Source: Sinomonas sp. R1AF57 (GTDB lineage: Bacteria; Actinomycetota; Actinomycetes; Actinomycetales; Micrococcaceae). From it: a DNA stretch of 64,000 nt. Made by a program: the position numbers and the translations under genes. Location of the stretch: assembly GCF_002224485.1 (NCBI RefSeq), contig NZ_CP022463.1, positions 1,138,644-1,202,643 of the forward strand, written 5' to 3'. Position 1 is the stretch's first letter, and every line of letters starts with the position of its first letter. Below, one piece after another: positions 41,215 to 51,075 of this stretch. The notes beneath the pieces were generated by a model. It had not been told where the DNA came from, searched no databases, and saw only the letters and a program-made list of their open reading frames with translations.

Positions 41215-41859
41215 ATGATGAGGATCTTCGGGGCGGGCGCCAGGCCCGGCCAGGAGCAGATCGACCACGACAGGGTCGTGACCGTCCCCAACGTGCTCAC
41301 GGTGGTCCGCTTCCTGGGCGTTCCGCTGTTCATGTGGCTTGTCCTGGCGCAGAAGGAGTACGGCTGGGCAGTCGTCGTGCTCGCCGTCATGGGCAGCACC
41401 GACTGGGTCGACGGCTATGTCGCCCGACGATTCGACCAGACGTCCAAGCTGGGCCGAGTGCTGGACCCCGCTGCCGACCGCCTCGCGCTGATCGCGGTGG
41501 CGGTCACGCTGGTGCTCGCCGGCGTCGTCCTGTGGTGGTACCTGGCCGCTCTGCTCGTCCCGGACCTCGTGCTGGGCATCTCGTCGCTGTTCTACTTCCG
41601 CAGCCACCCCGACCTCCCTGTCTCGCGCGTGGGCAAGGTCCGGACCGCCCTGCTGCTCGCGGGGACACCGCTGCTGGTCCTGTCCAAGCTCGCCATTCCC
41701 GGCGCAGCGGCGTATGCCGTGATCGCGTGGATCCTCCTGGCCCTCGGGCTGGTGGGGCACTGGATCGCGGCCGTGAACTACTTCCGCGCCATCGTCCGGA
41801 AGGGGCGCCCCGTCCGCACGGGACGCCTTGAGGACCGCGACGGCGAGGCGGGCCGCTGA
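41215..41859 (+). CDS. CDP-alcohol phosphatidyltransferase (PgsA-like)
   Basis: A 214-aa membrane enzyme. The signature D-x2-DG-x2-AR-x8-G-x3-D-x3-D is complete in DWVDGYVARRFDQTSKLGRV and the following LDPAADR. Five or six helices are visible. It joins CDP-diacylglycerol to an alcohol such as glycerol-3-phosphate, inositol phosphate or phosphatidylglycerol; which one is not readable. TGATG coupling to the next gene shows an operon with a transporter and a glycosyltransferase, suggesting phospholipid or glycolipid synthesis. Confidence 0.88.
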   Translation: MMRIFGAGARPGQEQIDHDRVVTVPNVLTVVRFLGVPLFMWLVLAQKEYGWAVVVLAVMGSTDWVDGYVARRFDQTSKLGRVLDPAADRLALIAVAVTLVLAGVVLWWYLAALLVPDLVLGISSLFYFRSHPDLPVSRVGKVRTALLLAGTPLLVLSKLAIPGAAAYAVIAWILLALGLVGHWIAAVNYFRAIVRKGRPVRTGRLEDRDGEAGR

Positions 41860-42794
41860 TGGTGTGGCTCGCCGTCTTCCTCGCCGTCCTGGGCGCGTTC
41901 TTCCTCGCGTTCGGTGCCCAACGCCAGGGCAGTGCCGTGAAGGCCGACATGGGCGGCCTCGCACTCAGCTCCCGCAGTGCCCTCAGGCTGGTCCGCAACC
42001 CGCGATGGATCTTCGGCCTGCTGCTCCTGGCGACGGGAATGGTGTGCAACATGATCGCCCTCGTCTCCGCGCCGCTCACCGTCGTCCAGCCGATCGGGGC
42101 GATCGCCCTCGTGATCACGACGGTTGTGAACTCCAAGGACCAGGGCATCACGCTCAATCGGCCGACCATCGTCGCGATCTCGTCCTGCGTGACCGGGTCC
42201 GCGCTCTTCGTGCTCCTCGCAGTCAACGCCACGGTCGAGAACCACAATGTCGAACCGGACGAGGAACTGGCGATCGTACTCCTCCTCGCCCTCGCCGTCG
42301 GCATCTTCGGCAGCCTCGCGGCCATGTTCCGGCACCGCATGAGCGCGTTCGTCTACATCATCGGCGCGGGAGTCCTCTTCGGATTCGTCGCGGTGCTCAC
42401 CCGGATCATCGGCCGCGACCTCCTGGACCCCAACGGGCAGTTCCTGCTGAACGTCCAGTGGTACTCCGTCCTCGCCATCGCCGCCGCGGGCGGCCTCGGG
42501 TCGTGGTTCGTCCAGAGCGCGTACTCGTCTGGGCCCCCCGATCTCGTGATCGCGGGGCTGACGGTGGTGGACCCCATTGTCGGCATCGCGATCGGCATCA
42601 CGATCCTGGGTGAGCTGCGACCCGATGTCCCCGCCGTGCTGGCCGTGGCCATGGCCGCCGCCGCCGTCGTTGCTATCGTGGGGGTCATTGCCCTGTCCCG
42701 GCACCACCCGGAGGTCGCGAAGCGGAGGAAGGACGCCGCGCGCGAGCTCCGCGGGGGCGGCGGGCCGGAGGCGCGATCCCACACCGGCGGCTGA
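41859..42794 (+). CDS. DMT-family transporter (NIPA/EamA-like)
   Basis: A 311-aa protein with nine to ten helices. The N-terminal motif LGAFFLAFGAQRQGSAVK and the later VQPIGAIALVITTVVNSK resemble the NIPA-like branch of DMT transporters. The substrate is unknown. Its ATG overlaps the stop of the phosphatidyltransferase, and its own stop overlaps the glycosyltransferase start, so all three are translationally coupled. Confidence 0.82.
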   Translation: MVWLAVFLAVLGAFFLAFGAQRQGSAVKADMGGLALSSRSALRLVRNPRWIFGLLLLATGMVCNMIALVSAPLTVVQPIGAIALVITTVVNSKDQGITLNRPTIVAISSCVTGSALFVLLAVNATVENHNVEPDEELAIVLLLALAVGIFGSLAAMFRHRMSAFVYIIGAGVLFGFVAVLTRIIGRDLLDPNGQFLLNVQWYSVLAIAAAGGLGSWFVQSAYSSGPPDLVIAGLTVVDPIVGIAIGITILGELRPDVPAVLAVAMAAAAVVAIVGVIALSRHHPEVAKRRKDAARELRGGGGPEARSHTGG

Positions 42795-44089
42795 TGTCCA
42801 GCGTGCCGCCGGGCACGCGGACCGGAACCGCCGGACCGCCCGACCAGGAGACCATCGTGACGATGCCTGACCCCGAGACGGAACCGACCCAGAACCCCCG
42901 TAGCAACGGCACCAGGCCCCTGACGATCCTCATCGGCGCAGACACGTATCCGCCGCACGTCAACGGGGCGGCCCAGTTCGGCTACCGGCTCGCGAAGGGC
43001 ATGACGGCGCGCGGCCACACCGTGCACGTGGTGGCGAGCCGTTCGGAGAAGGGCAGGAGCTTCACCGAGACCCGTCCTGAAGCCGTGGTCCACCGGCTGC
43101 GCTCCCATTCGGTGCCGACGCACGAGTACTTCCGGATCGTCTTCCCCTGGGAGGTCAAGAAGGAGATCTCCCTCCTGTTCGACCACGTGCAGCCCGATGT
43201 CGTCCACATCCAGAGCCACTACATGATCGGCGAGCACGTCCTCTACGAGGCGGTCAAGCGCGGCATCCGTGTCATTGCGACAAACCACTTCATGCCCGAG
43301 AATCTGAACCCGTTCCTTCCGTTCCCCCAGTGGTTCCTGAACATCGTGGGGCGGATCTCCTGGAAGGACATGGGCAAGGTCATGGGGCAGGCGGATGTCG
43401 TCACGACACCGACTCCGCTGGCGGCGAAGGCCATGCACGACCATGCGTTCCTGCGCGAGGTGATGCCCCTCTCCAACGGGATCGACGTCTCCGCCTACGA
43501 GCCCAGACCGGGCGAGACGGTCGAGAAGAACCCCTACCCCACGGTCCTCTTCGCGGGCCGGCTCGCCGAGGAGAAGCACGTCGACGTGCTGATCCAGGCC
43601 ATCGCGAAGACCCCCGCCGAACTGGATGTCCACCTCGAGATCGTCGGCGGGGGAGAGGTGCGCCCGGCCCTTGAGCAGCTGGTGGACCGACTCGGCGTCC
43701 GCTCCCGCGTCAGGTTCCTGGGCCTCGCGCCCGACGACGAGCTGCGGCTCGCCTACCTCAGGGCCGACGTCTTCTGCATGCCCGGGACAGCCGAGCTCCA
43801 GTCGCTCGTGACGCTGGAAGCGATGAGCGCGTCGACGCCGGTGGTCCTCGCGGACGCCATGGCGCTCCCGCACCTGGTCGAGGACGGCGTGAACGGCTAC
43901 CTCTTCCGCCCGAACGACAGCGACGATCTGGCGGAGAAGCTCACCGCCGTGCTTGCCCAGCCTGCCGAGGACCTCCGCCGGATGGGAGCGGAGAGCCACC
44001 GGATGGTGCAGAAGCACGGCATCAAGGCCACCATGGACACGTTCGAGGCGCTCTACCGCGGGGCCGACACCGCGAAGGACCTCGGCTGA
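42794..44089 (+). CDS. GT4-family glycosyltransferase
   Basis: A 431-aa GT-B enzyme. The N-terminal domain begins TILIGADTYPPHVNGAAQFG. The C-terminal nucleotide-sugar domain has VLFAGRLAEEKHVDVLIQAI, VRFLGLAPDDELRLAYLRAD and the E-x7-E motif near PGTAELQSLVTLEAMSAS. Family members in actinobacteria mannosylate or glucosylate lipids (PimB/MgtA type). Its coupling to a CDP-alcohol phosphatidyltransferase favours a lipid acceptor. The first 40 residues are polar and not conserved. Confidence 0.88.
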   Translation: MSSVPPGTRTGTAGPPDQETIVTMPDPETEPTQNPRSNGTRPLTILIGADTYPPHVNGAAQFGYRLAKGMTARGHTVHVVASRSEKGRSFTETRPEAVVHRLRSHSVPTHEYFRIVFPWEVKKEISLLFDHVQPDVVHIQSHYMIGEHVLYEAVKRGIRVIATNHFMPENLNPFLPFPQWFLNIVGRISWKDMGKVMGQADVVTTPTPLAAKAMHDHAFLREVMPLSNGIDVSAYEPRPGETVEKNPYPTVLFAGRLAEEKHVDVLIQAIAKTPAELDVHLEIVGGGEVRPALEQLVDRLGVRSRVRFLGLAPDDELRLAYLRADVFCMPGTAELQSLVTLEAMSASTPVVLADAMALPHLVEDGVNGYLFRPNDSDDLAEKLTAVLAQPAEDLRRMGAESHRMVQKHGIKATMDTFEALYRGADTAKDLG

Positions 44090-44143
44090 GCCGAGTGCCG
44101 ATTCCACTCGCGCTACTCCGCAGAGGGGTGGCCGCCGGGGCAC

Positions 44144-44149
44144 TAGGAT
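44144..44149 (+). promoter_or_regulatory. -10 element (TAGGAT) of the CAU tRNA
   Basis: TAGGAT lies 25 bp before the mature tRNA. Confidence 0.45.
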
Positions 44150-44174
44150 GGAGAAGTCCCGGACGCCGGGACGG

Positions 44175-44248
<74 letters not shown>

Positions 44249-44325
44249 CCTCGAGGGGCTCGGAACCACAGCGTTCCGAGCCCCTTCTGCGTCTTACGGC
44301 TTGTCAGCGCGGGGGATCGGGGATA

Positions 44326-44343
44326 AGTTACTGGTCAGTAACT
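44326..44343. promoter_or_regulatory. 18-bp palindromic operator AGTTA-N8-TAACT
   Basis: AGTTACTG and CAGTAACT are perfect 8-bp arms around GT, 28 bp before the acyl-CoA dehydrogenase start. It shares the AGTTA-N8-TAACT frame with two sites before the acyl-CoA carboxylase gene (63254 and 63280). It is a likely TetR-family site. Confidence 0.65.
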
Positions 44344-44370
44344 ATTCGTGGTAGCCCCCTGGAGGATCTC

Positions 44371-45555
44371 GTGGCGCACACCGGCCCTGCTTCCCTGCCC
44401 TATGCGGACGGCGACTTCTACTCGTTCGAGGCCCTCCTGTCGCAGAAGGAGCGCGACCGGCTGCACGAGGTGCGGGAGTGGCTCGGGCGAGAGGTCCGTC
44501 CCATTGCCGTCGACTGCTGGAACCGAGCCGAGTTTCCCCACCACATCGTCCCGAAGATCGCCGAGCTCGACGTCGTGAGCCCGATCCGCCGCCAGGGCCA
44601 CTCCCAGCTCCTCGCAGGCCTCGCGCATGCGGAGTTCACGCGCGCAGATGCCTCCATCGCCACGTTCATGGGCGTCCACGACGGCCTCTTCACCGGCACG
44701 CTCGAGCTCCTCGCCTCTGCCGAGCAGCAGGCGGAGTGGCTGCCCGACGCCTACTCGCTCGAGAAGATCGGCGCGTTCGGGCTCACCGAGCCCCTCGGTG
44801 GCTCGGACGTCGCCCGCGGCATCCGCACCACCGCACGGCGCGAGGGCGACGTCTGGGTTCTCAACGGGGCCAAGCGGTGGATCGGAAACGCAACCTTCGC
44901 CGACTGGGTCGTGGTGTTCGCCCGCGACGAGGCGGACCACGAGGTCAAGGGCTTCCTGGTCGACACGACCCTGCCGGGATTCCGCGCCACCCGGATCGAG
45001 AACAAGATCTCCCTCCGGACCGTCCAGAACGCCGATATCGCACTCGAGGGCGTCCGCGTCCCCGCCGACTTCCGGCTCGCACATGCCAACAGCTTCCGGG
45101 ACGTCAACAAGGTCCTCAAGGTCACGCGGCTCGCTGTGGCCTGGCAGGCTGTCGGCCTCCAGATGGCGGCCTTCGACGTGGCCCGCCGCTACACGCTCGG
45201 CCGCGAGCAGTTCGGTCGCCCCCTCGCCTCCTTCCAGCTGGTGCAGGACCAGCTGGTCACGATCCTCGGCAACACCGTGGCCTCACTCGGCATGATGGTT
45301 CGCCTCGCCCAGCTTGAGGAGGCCGGCCAGGCCCGGGACGAGCAGTCGGCTCTGGCAAAGGCGTTCACGACCTCACGCATGCGTGAGTCGGTGGCCCTTG
45401 GGCGCGGGCTCCTCGGCGGGAACGGCATCGTCACCGACTACGAGATGGCCAAGGTCTTCGCCGACGCCGAGGCGATCTACTCCTACGAGGGCACGCACGA
45501 GGTGAACACGCTGGTCGCGGGACGGGCCATCACCGGTCACTCCGCCATCGTGTGA
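44371..45555 (+). CDS. Acyl-CoA dehydrogenase (glutaryl-CoA dehydrogenase-like)
   Basis: A 394-aa flavoenzyme. FGLTEPLGGSDVARGIRTTA and GAKRWIGNATFADW are FAD/substrate contacts. VAWQAVGLQMAAFDVARRY precedes GREQFGRPLASFQLVQ, and the catalytic Glu is in YSYEGTHEVNTLVAGR. The GGSDVA and EGT patterns are like the glutaryl-CoA dehydrogenase group. The GTG at 44371 follows GGAGG at 44361; upstream codons run into the tRNA. A TetR-type palindrome lies in its promoter. Confidence 0.92.
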   Translation: MAHTGPASLPYADGDFYSFEALLSQKERDRLHEVREWLGREVRPIAVDCWNRAEFPHHIVPKIAELDVVSPIRRQGHSQLLAGLAHAEFTRADASIATFMGVHDGLFTGTLELLASAEQQAEWLPDAYSLEKIGAFGLTEPLGGSDVARGIRTTARREGDVWVLNGAKRWIGNATFADWVVVFARDEADHEVKGFLVDTTLPGFRATRIENKISLRTVQNADIALEGVRVPADFRLAHANSFRDVNKVLKVTRLAVAWQAVGLQMAAFDVARRYTLGREQFGRPLASFQLVQDQLVTILGNTVASLGMMVRLAQLEEAGQARDEQSALAKAFTTSRMRESVALGRGLLGGNGIVTDYEMAKVFADAEAIYSYEGTHEVNTLVAGRAITGHSAIV

Positions 45556-45626
45556 GGCCTCGCGGCGCCTTCCGCCAGCAGGGGCCATCCGGCGATCAGG
45601 TCGCGCCTCGGGCGGCACTAACGCGC

Positions 45627-46154
45627 TCACGGTGGACCGGCCCACGGCAGGAGGACCGAAGGCCTGCGGTCCTCGATGAACTGAAGCGGGTCGACGTACT
45701 CGTCTCCGCGCCTGACGCCCCAGTGGAGGCAGGCAGCGGGGGCGCAGTGGCCAGCATCTGCCGACCCCAGAGTCCCGAGAGGCGCCTCCTTCTCAACCTC
45801 AACCCCGACCGCCAATGGGCTGTCTACCGGCTCGAAGCTGCTCCTGAGGCCGTCGCCGTGGTCGATGGTCACCACCGGCCGGTCCACCACCCAGCCGACG
45901 AACACGACGGTCCCCGGGGCCGGAGCACCTACGGTGGTGCCAGCGGAAGCCGCCAGGTCCACGCCGCGGTGGCCGCTCAGCCAGGGGCGCTCCGGAGGGT
46001 CGAAGGGATGCGCGACGGCGGGTCGCGGCTCGAGCGGCCACGACCAGGCCGCGTGGGGAACCGGCGCCTCGACCGGGCGCGGCGCCGCGGGGGCGGCGCC
46101 GAGGAGTGCTGCGGCGAGCAGCAGCAGCGGCGTGATGCGGCGGATCGGCTTCAT
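45627..46154 (-). CDS. Secreted M23-family peptidase-like protein
   Basis: A 175-aa protein with a signal peptide at about 1-25 (MKPIRRITPLLLLAAALLGA). The LytM domain has HRGVDLAAS (His and Asp metal ligands) and ends CLHWGVRRGDEYVDPLQFI. The usual HxH pair is CxH here, so the first His is replaced by Cys. It probably acts on peptidoglycan, or has lost activity if that His is essential. The start at 46154 is chosen for the signal peptide. Confidence 0.85.
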   Translation of the reverse strand: MKPIRRITPLLLLAAALLGAAPAAPRPVEAPVPHAAWSWPLEPRPAVAHPFDPPERPWLSGHRGVDLAASAGTTVGAPAPGTVVFVGWVVDRPVVTIDHGDGLRSSFEPVDSPLAVGVEVEKEAPLGTLGSADAGHCAPAACLHWGVRRGDEYVDPLQFIEDRRPSVLLPWAGPP

Positions 46155-46655
46155 GGCCCCAGCCTTTCCTGCCGCAGGCCTTCCCGCCGGCGCCGCGTAG
46201 GCCATGTGGACGACGCGCCGGTGCCGCGTCCTGTGGAGGGCGAATGACCTCCTCGGCGCATCGTTCCACAAGGGGGGGCGGGCCGGGGAGGATGGCGGAG
46301 CGGGCCGGGGAGCGGCGGGCCGGAGGGCACAACCCCTGTAGTACACTGGGGACCGCGGCTTTTCGCGCCTCCTTTGCTGTGCCACGATCCCCACGGGGTG
46401 AGTATCCCGGCGGTGGCGCGAGGGCCGACTCCGCGCATCCAGCGCGCTTCCCCATGTGTCACGTGCTCTTCGGCCAGAGCATGGGGGTGCGCACTGCACG
46501 TCTGACGGTCCGTCTCGGCGGCTCGGGCGGGCAGGGGGTGCCAGGGGCGCGCGGCCAACCAGGCCGAACGTCGTCAACAACCGTCAACTATGGCAGGGGC
46601 AAGGGCCGCCGCGAGGCGCCCTCGTACAAGAAGACCTGCCGGAAGGAGCGTCGGC
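46155..46655 (+). other. Long leader region of rpsB (501 bp, no gene seen)
   Basis: A TACACT at 46342-46347 fits a -10 and would give rpsB an mRNA leader of about 300 nt. The leader is GC-rich with several short inverted repeats. It may hold an S2-responsive control element, but I recognise no known RNA class. GGAAGGAG at 46641 is the rpsB ribosome binding site. I saw no convincing small ORF. Confidence 0.4.
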
Positions 46656-47522
46656 ATGCCCGTCGTTACCATGCGCCAGCTGCTCGACAGCGGCGTCCAC
46701 TTCGGTCACCAGACCCGCCGTTGGAACCCGAAGATGAAGCGCTTCATCTTCACCGAGCGCAACGGCATCTACATCATCGACCTCCAGCAGTCGCTGTCCT
46801 ACATCGACCGCGCCTACGAGTTCGTCAAGGCCACGGTTGCCCACGGCGGCACTGTGCTCTTCGTCGGCACCAAGAAGCAGGCCCAGGAGGCCATCGCCGA
46901 GCAGGCCACGCGAGTCGGCCAGCCGTTCGTCAACCAGCGCTGGCTGGGCGGCATGCTCACCAACTTCTCCACGGTCGCCAAGCGCATCCAGCGCCTCAAG
47001 GAGCTCGAGGAGATCGACTTCGAGGACGTGGCCGGTTCGGGCCGCACCAAGAAGGAACTCCTCATCCTCGAGCGCGAGAAGGACAAGCTCGAGAAGACCC
47101 TTGGCGGCATCCGCAACCTCACCCGCACCCCGTCGGTGCTGTGGATCGTGGACACCAAGAAGGAGCACCTCGCGGTCGACGAGGCCAAGAAGCTGGGCAT
47201 CCCGGTCGTGGCGATCCTCGACACGAACTGCGATCCCGACGAGGTCGACTTCCCGATCCCGGGCAACGACGACGCCATCCGCTCCGTGAACCTGCTCACC
47301 CGTGTCGTCGCCGACGCCGTCGCTGAGGGCCTCATCGCCCGCACGAACCGCGCCGCCGGCAACGAGGGCGCCCAGGCCGAGCCGCTCGCCGAGTGGGAGC
47401 GCGAGCTCCTCGAGGGGCAGAAGGCCGAGGCCGCTGCAGCCGAGGCCCCCGCCGAGGCTGCTGCTCCCGCCGAGGCCGCTGCTGAGGCTCCTGCCGAGGC
47501 TGCCGGCGAGTCCGCCGAGTAA
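46656..47522 (+). CDS. rpsB: 30S ribosomal protein S2
   Basis: A 288-aa S2 protein with [20 protein letters not shown] and [18 protein letters not shown] at the start and [19 protein letters not shown] near residue 192. About 35 extra Ala/Glu/Pro-rich residues form the tail, as in other actinobacteria. It is followed by a 21-bp hairpin and then tsf. Confidence 0.98.
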   Translation: MPVVTMRQLLDSGVHFGHQTRRWNPKMKRFIFTERNGIYIIDLQQSLSYIDRAYEFVKATVAHGGTVLFVGTKKQAQEAIAEQATRVGQPFVNQRWLGGMLTNFSTVAKRIQRLKELEEIDFEDVAGSGRTKKELLILEREKDKLEKTLGGIRNLTRTPSVLWIVDTKKEHLAVDEAKKLGIPVVAILDTNCDPDEVDFPIPGNDDAIRSVNLLTRVVADAVAEGLIARTNRAAGNEGAQAEPLAEWERELLEGQKAEAAAAEAPAEAAAPAEAAAEAPAEAAGESAE

Positions 47523-47565
47523 CTCGATCCACGAATTCTCCGTGACTCCCGGGACACGGAGGCCG

Positions 47566-47610
47566 CCGCGAGGATGGCGCCCCCTGCGTCAGGGGGTGCC
47601 ATCCTCGCGG
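47566..47610 (+). terminator. 21-bp hairpin between rpsB and tsf
   Basis: The left arm starting CCGCGAGGATGGC pairs with the right arm along 21 positions with a single G-T wobble and a 3-nt loop. No T-run follows. It may be a partial terminator or processing site that sets the S2 to EF-Ts ratio. Confidence 0.7.
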
Positions 47611-47650
47611 CCGGAAGAGAACTGCAGAACAACTGACGTAAGGGGTTCAC

Positions 47651-48487
<837 letters not shown>

Positions 48488-48499
48488 CACTCCCGTAGA

Positions 48500-48525
48500 G
48501 GGGCGGCCACTTCGGTGGCCGCCCC
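48500..48525 (+). terminator. Intrinsic terminator after tsf
   Basis: GGGGCGGCCAC and GTGGCCGCCCC form an 11-bp stem around a TTCG tetraloop, followed by TTTGCTG. Confidence 0.88.
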
Positions 48526-48617
48526 TTTGCTGTGCCGACCATCGCGTGTCACGCCCAGCCCGTGCCGCTACTCTAGACCAAGGCCTTTCGCCCACGTTCG
48601 CCCGAGGGGACTCACTC

Positions 48618-49406
48618 ATGGATACCGTTCAGACCACCGACGCCGACCTCGCCCCCTCCGCCTTCCCCGAGCCGGATGCCCGGGACAGCGATCCCCGCCC
48701 GCAGCGGCGCCGACGCGTGCTGCTCAAGCTCTCCGGGGAGGTGTTCGGCGGCGGCAAGCTCGGCGTCGACCCGGCCACCGTCCGGGGGATCGCAGACCAG
48801 ATCGCCGCGGCGGTCGACGACGTCGAGATCGCCATCGTGGTCGGGGGCGGCAACTTCTTCCGCGGCGCCGAGCTCTCCCTGTCCGGGATGGACCGCTCGC
48901 GCGCGGACTACATGGGCATGCTCGGCACGGTGATGAACTGCCTCGCCCTCCAGGACTTCCTCGAGCAGGCGGGCGTCGAGACCCGCGTCCAGAGCGCCAT
49001 CACGATGGGCCAGGTCGCGGAGGCCTACATCCCCCGCCGGGCCATCCGCCACATGGAGAAGGGGCGGGTCGTGATCTTCGGCGCCGGGGCCGGCCTGCCG
49101 TACTTCTCCACTGACACGGTCGCGGCCCAGCGCGCGCTCGAGGTGCACGCCGACGTCGTGCTCATGGCCAAGAGCGGGGTCGACGGCGTCTACACCGCCG
49201 ATCCGAAGAAGGACCCCACTGCCGAGAAGCTCGACCGGCTCACCTACGACGACGCCCTGCGCCGCGACATCCGTGTCATGGACCAGACCGCCATGACCAT
49301 GTGCAAGGACAACAAGCTGGACATGGTCGTCTTCGGCATGGAGGGCGAGGGCAACGTCACGAAGGCCATCCGCGGCGACAGCCTCGGCACGCTCGTGACC
49401 GTCTAA
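48618..49406 (+). CDS. pyrH: UMP kinase
   Basis: A 262-aa bacterial UMP kinase. [15 protein letters not shown] binds phosphate, [11 protein letters not shown] the nucleotide, and [20 protein letters not shown] the acceptor. About 30 variable residues precede the core. A TACTCT near 48569 may be its -10. It makes UDP for RNA and DNA synthesis and lies between tsf and frr as in most actinobacteria. Confidence 0.97.
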   Translation: MDTVQTTDADLAPSAFPEPDARDSDPRPQRRRRVLLKLSGEVFGGGKLGVDPATVRGIADQIAAAVDDVEIAIVVGGGNFFRGAELSLSGMDRSRADYMGMLGTVMNCLALQDFLEQAGVETRVQSAITMGQVAEAYIPRRAIRHMEKGRVVIFGAGAGLPYFSTDTVAAQRALEVHADVVLMAKSGVDGVYTADPKKDPTAEKLDRLTYDDALRRDIRVMDQTAMTMCKDNKLDMVVFGMEGEGNVTKAIRGDSLGTLVTV

Positions 49407-49424
49407 GCAGGACCCCTTCCTCGC

Positions 49425-49443
49425 GGCTAGGATGTTCCTAGCC
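49425..49443 (+). promoter_or_regulatory. Palindrome with -10 (TAGGAT) before frr
   Basis: GGCTAGGA and TCCTAGCC form an 8-bp hairpin with a TGT loop. TAGGAT at 49428-49433 lies inside it and could be the frr promoter. Confidence 0.35.
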
Positions 49444-49506
49444 CAGCGACCGGGCACCGTACCGGCCGCACCCTGAGCTGCAACGATTCCCTTCTAGGAG
49501 ACAGAC

Positions 49507-50064
49507 GTGATCGAAGAGACCCTGCTCGAAGCCACCGACAAGATGGAGAAGGCCGTCGAGGTGGCCAAGGAGGACTTCGCGTCGATCCGCACCGGCCGTG
49601 CCAACCCCGCCCTCTACGCGAAGGTGATGGTGGACTACTACGGCACTCCCACGCCGCTCCAGCAGCTCGCCTCCTTCCAGGTCTCCGATGCCCGCACGAT
49701 CCTCATCACGCCCTACGACAAGAGCGCCCTGCGCGAGGTCGAGAAGGCGCTGAGCGACTCGGAGGTCGGCGCCAACCCGTCCAACGACGGCAACGTGATC
49801 CGCGTGGTGCTTCCGGAGCTCACCCAGGAGCGCCGCAAGGAGTACGTCAAGATCGTCAAGGGCAAGGGCGAGGACGCGAAGGTCTCCATCCGCAGCATCC
49901 GCCGCAAGGCCAAGGAGTCGCTCGACAAGCTCGTCAAGGACGGCGAGGTCGGCGAGGACGACGGCGTGCGCGGTGAGAAGGAGCTCGACGTCCTGACCAA
50001 GAAGCACGTCGACGCGGTCGACGAGCTCGTCAAGCGCAAGGAATCGGAACTCCTCGAGGTCTGA
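49507..50064 (+). CDS. frr: Ribosome recycling factor
   Basis: A 185-aa RRF that, with EF-G, splits ribosomes after termination. Typical motifs are [18 protein letters not shown] and the ending [10 protein letters not shown]. It has a GTG start after CTAGGAGA. The next gene starts inside its stop (TGATG). Confidence 0.97.
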   Translation: MIEETLLEATDKMEKAVEVAKEDFASIRTGRANPALYAKVMVDYYGTPTPLQQLASFQVSDARTILITPYDKSALREVEKALSDSEVGANPSNDGNVIRVVLPELTQERRKEYVKIVKGKGEDAKVSIRSIRRKAKESLDKLVKDGEVGEDDGVRGEKELDVLTKKHVDAVDELVKRKESELLEV

Positions 50065-51020
50065 TGAGCACCCCGCATCCCGAGGTGCCGGCGTCCGGAC
50101 CTCCCGCACAGGGCGGCCCGGACCTTGGCGACCCCCGGGCGCGGAAGGCTTTGCGCGCCGCAAGGGTCTCGCGCGCCGGACGCAACCTGCCGGCCGCAGT
50201 CGCCGTCGGTCTGGTGCTCCTGGCCGCGCTCCTCGCGGGCCTGTTCCTGTGGCCCCTGGGCTTCCTGCTCATCGCCCTGACGGCGGTGCTGCTCGGCTCG
50301 TGGGAGGTATCCCGGGCCCTCGAGGCACACGGCACGCACGTGCCGATCGTCCCTGTCATGGCCGCGACCTTCGCCATTCCCGTGGCGGCGTACTTCGGCG
50401 GTCAGGAGGCGCAGCTCTTCACCCTCGTGCTCGGCTGCGCGGCGGTGCTCCTGTGGCAGAGCCTCGAACACCCGGAGGGAGCCGCCAAGAGCGTCTTCGC
50501 CGGCGTGTTCGTGATCCTGTGGGTCCCGTTCCTCGTGGGGTACGCGGTCCTGCCGCTGCATGACGCGCCGGTCCCGCCGGGCTTCGGCCTGTGGCCGGGC
50601 GGTGTGGTCCCCGCCGGCACGCTCCAGCTCGTGCTCACGCTCCTGCTGGTGGTGGCCAACGACACCTTCGGCTACATCGTGGGCGCCAGCATCGGGAAGC
50701 ATCCGATGGCGCCGAAGATCAGTCCGAAGAAGTCCTGGGAGGGGTTCGCCGGCTCGGCCGGCGGGGCGATCGTGGTGGGGGTCCTCGGGGTCATGCTGCT
50801 CCTGGGCAGGCCGTGGTGGTTCGGCGTCGTCCTCGCAGTCGTCATGGTCGCCGCCTCCACGGCGGGCGACCTCGCGGAGTCCATGGTCAAGCGGGAGCTG
50901 GGGATCAAGGACATGAGCAGCATCCTCCCGGGCCATGGCGGCATGATGGACAGGCTCGATTCGATCCTGTTCGCGACGCCGGCGGCGTACCTCGTGTTCG
51001 CGCTGGTGCCGGGTTCCTAG
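50064..51020 (+). CDS. cdsA: Phosphatidate cytidylyltransferase
   Basis: A 318-aa membrane enzyme that makes CDP-diacylglycerol. About eight helices follow a polar N-terminus of 45 residues. The signature S-x3-KR-x4-KD-x6-PGHGG-x2-DR-x-D is seen in SMVKRELGIKDMSSILPGHG and the following GMMDRLDS. It is coupled to frr and supplies the CDP-alcohol enzymes such as the one at 41215. Confidence 0.96.
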   Translation: MSTPHPEVPASGPPAQGGPDLGDPRARKALRAARVSRAGRNLPAAVAVGLVLLAALLAGLFLWPLGFLLIALTAVLLGSWEVSRALEAHGTHVPIVPVMAATFAIPVAAYFGGQEAQLFTLVLGCAAVLLWQSLEHPEGAAKSVFAGVFVILWVPFLVGYAVLPLHDAPVPPGFGLWPGGVVPAGTLQLVLTLLLVVANDTFGYIVGASIGKHPMAPKISPKKSWEGFAGSAGGAIVVGVLGVMLLLGRPWWFGVVLAVVMVAASTAGDLAESMVKRELGIKDMSSILPGHGGMMDRLDSILFATPAAYLVFALVPGS

Positions 51021-51075
51021 TGGGCGAGCAGGAGGCATGATGGAGCTAGTCAACAGAAGGGGAGGACGCGGCACC

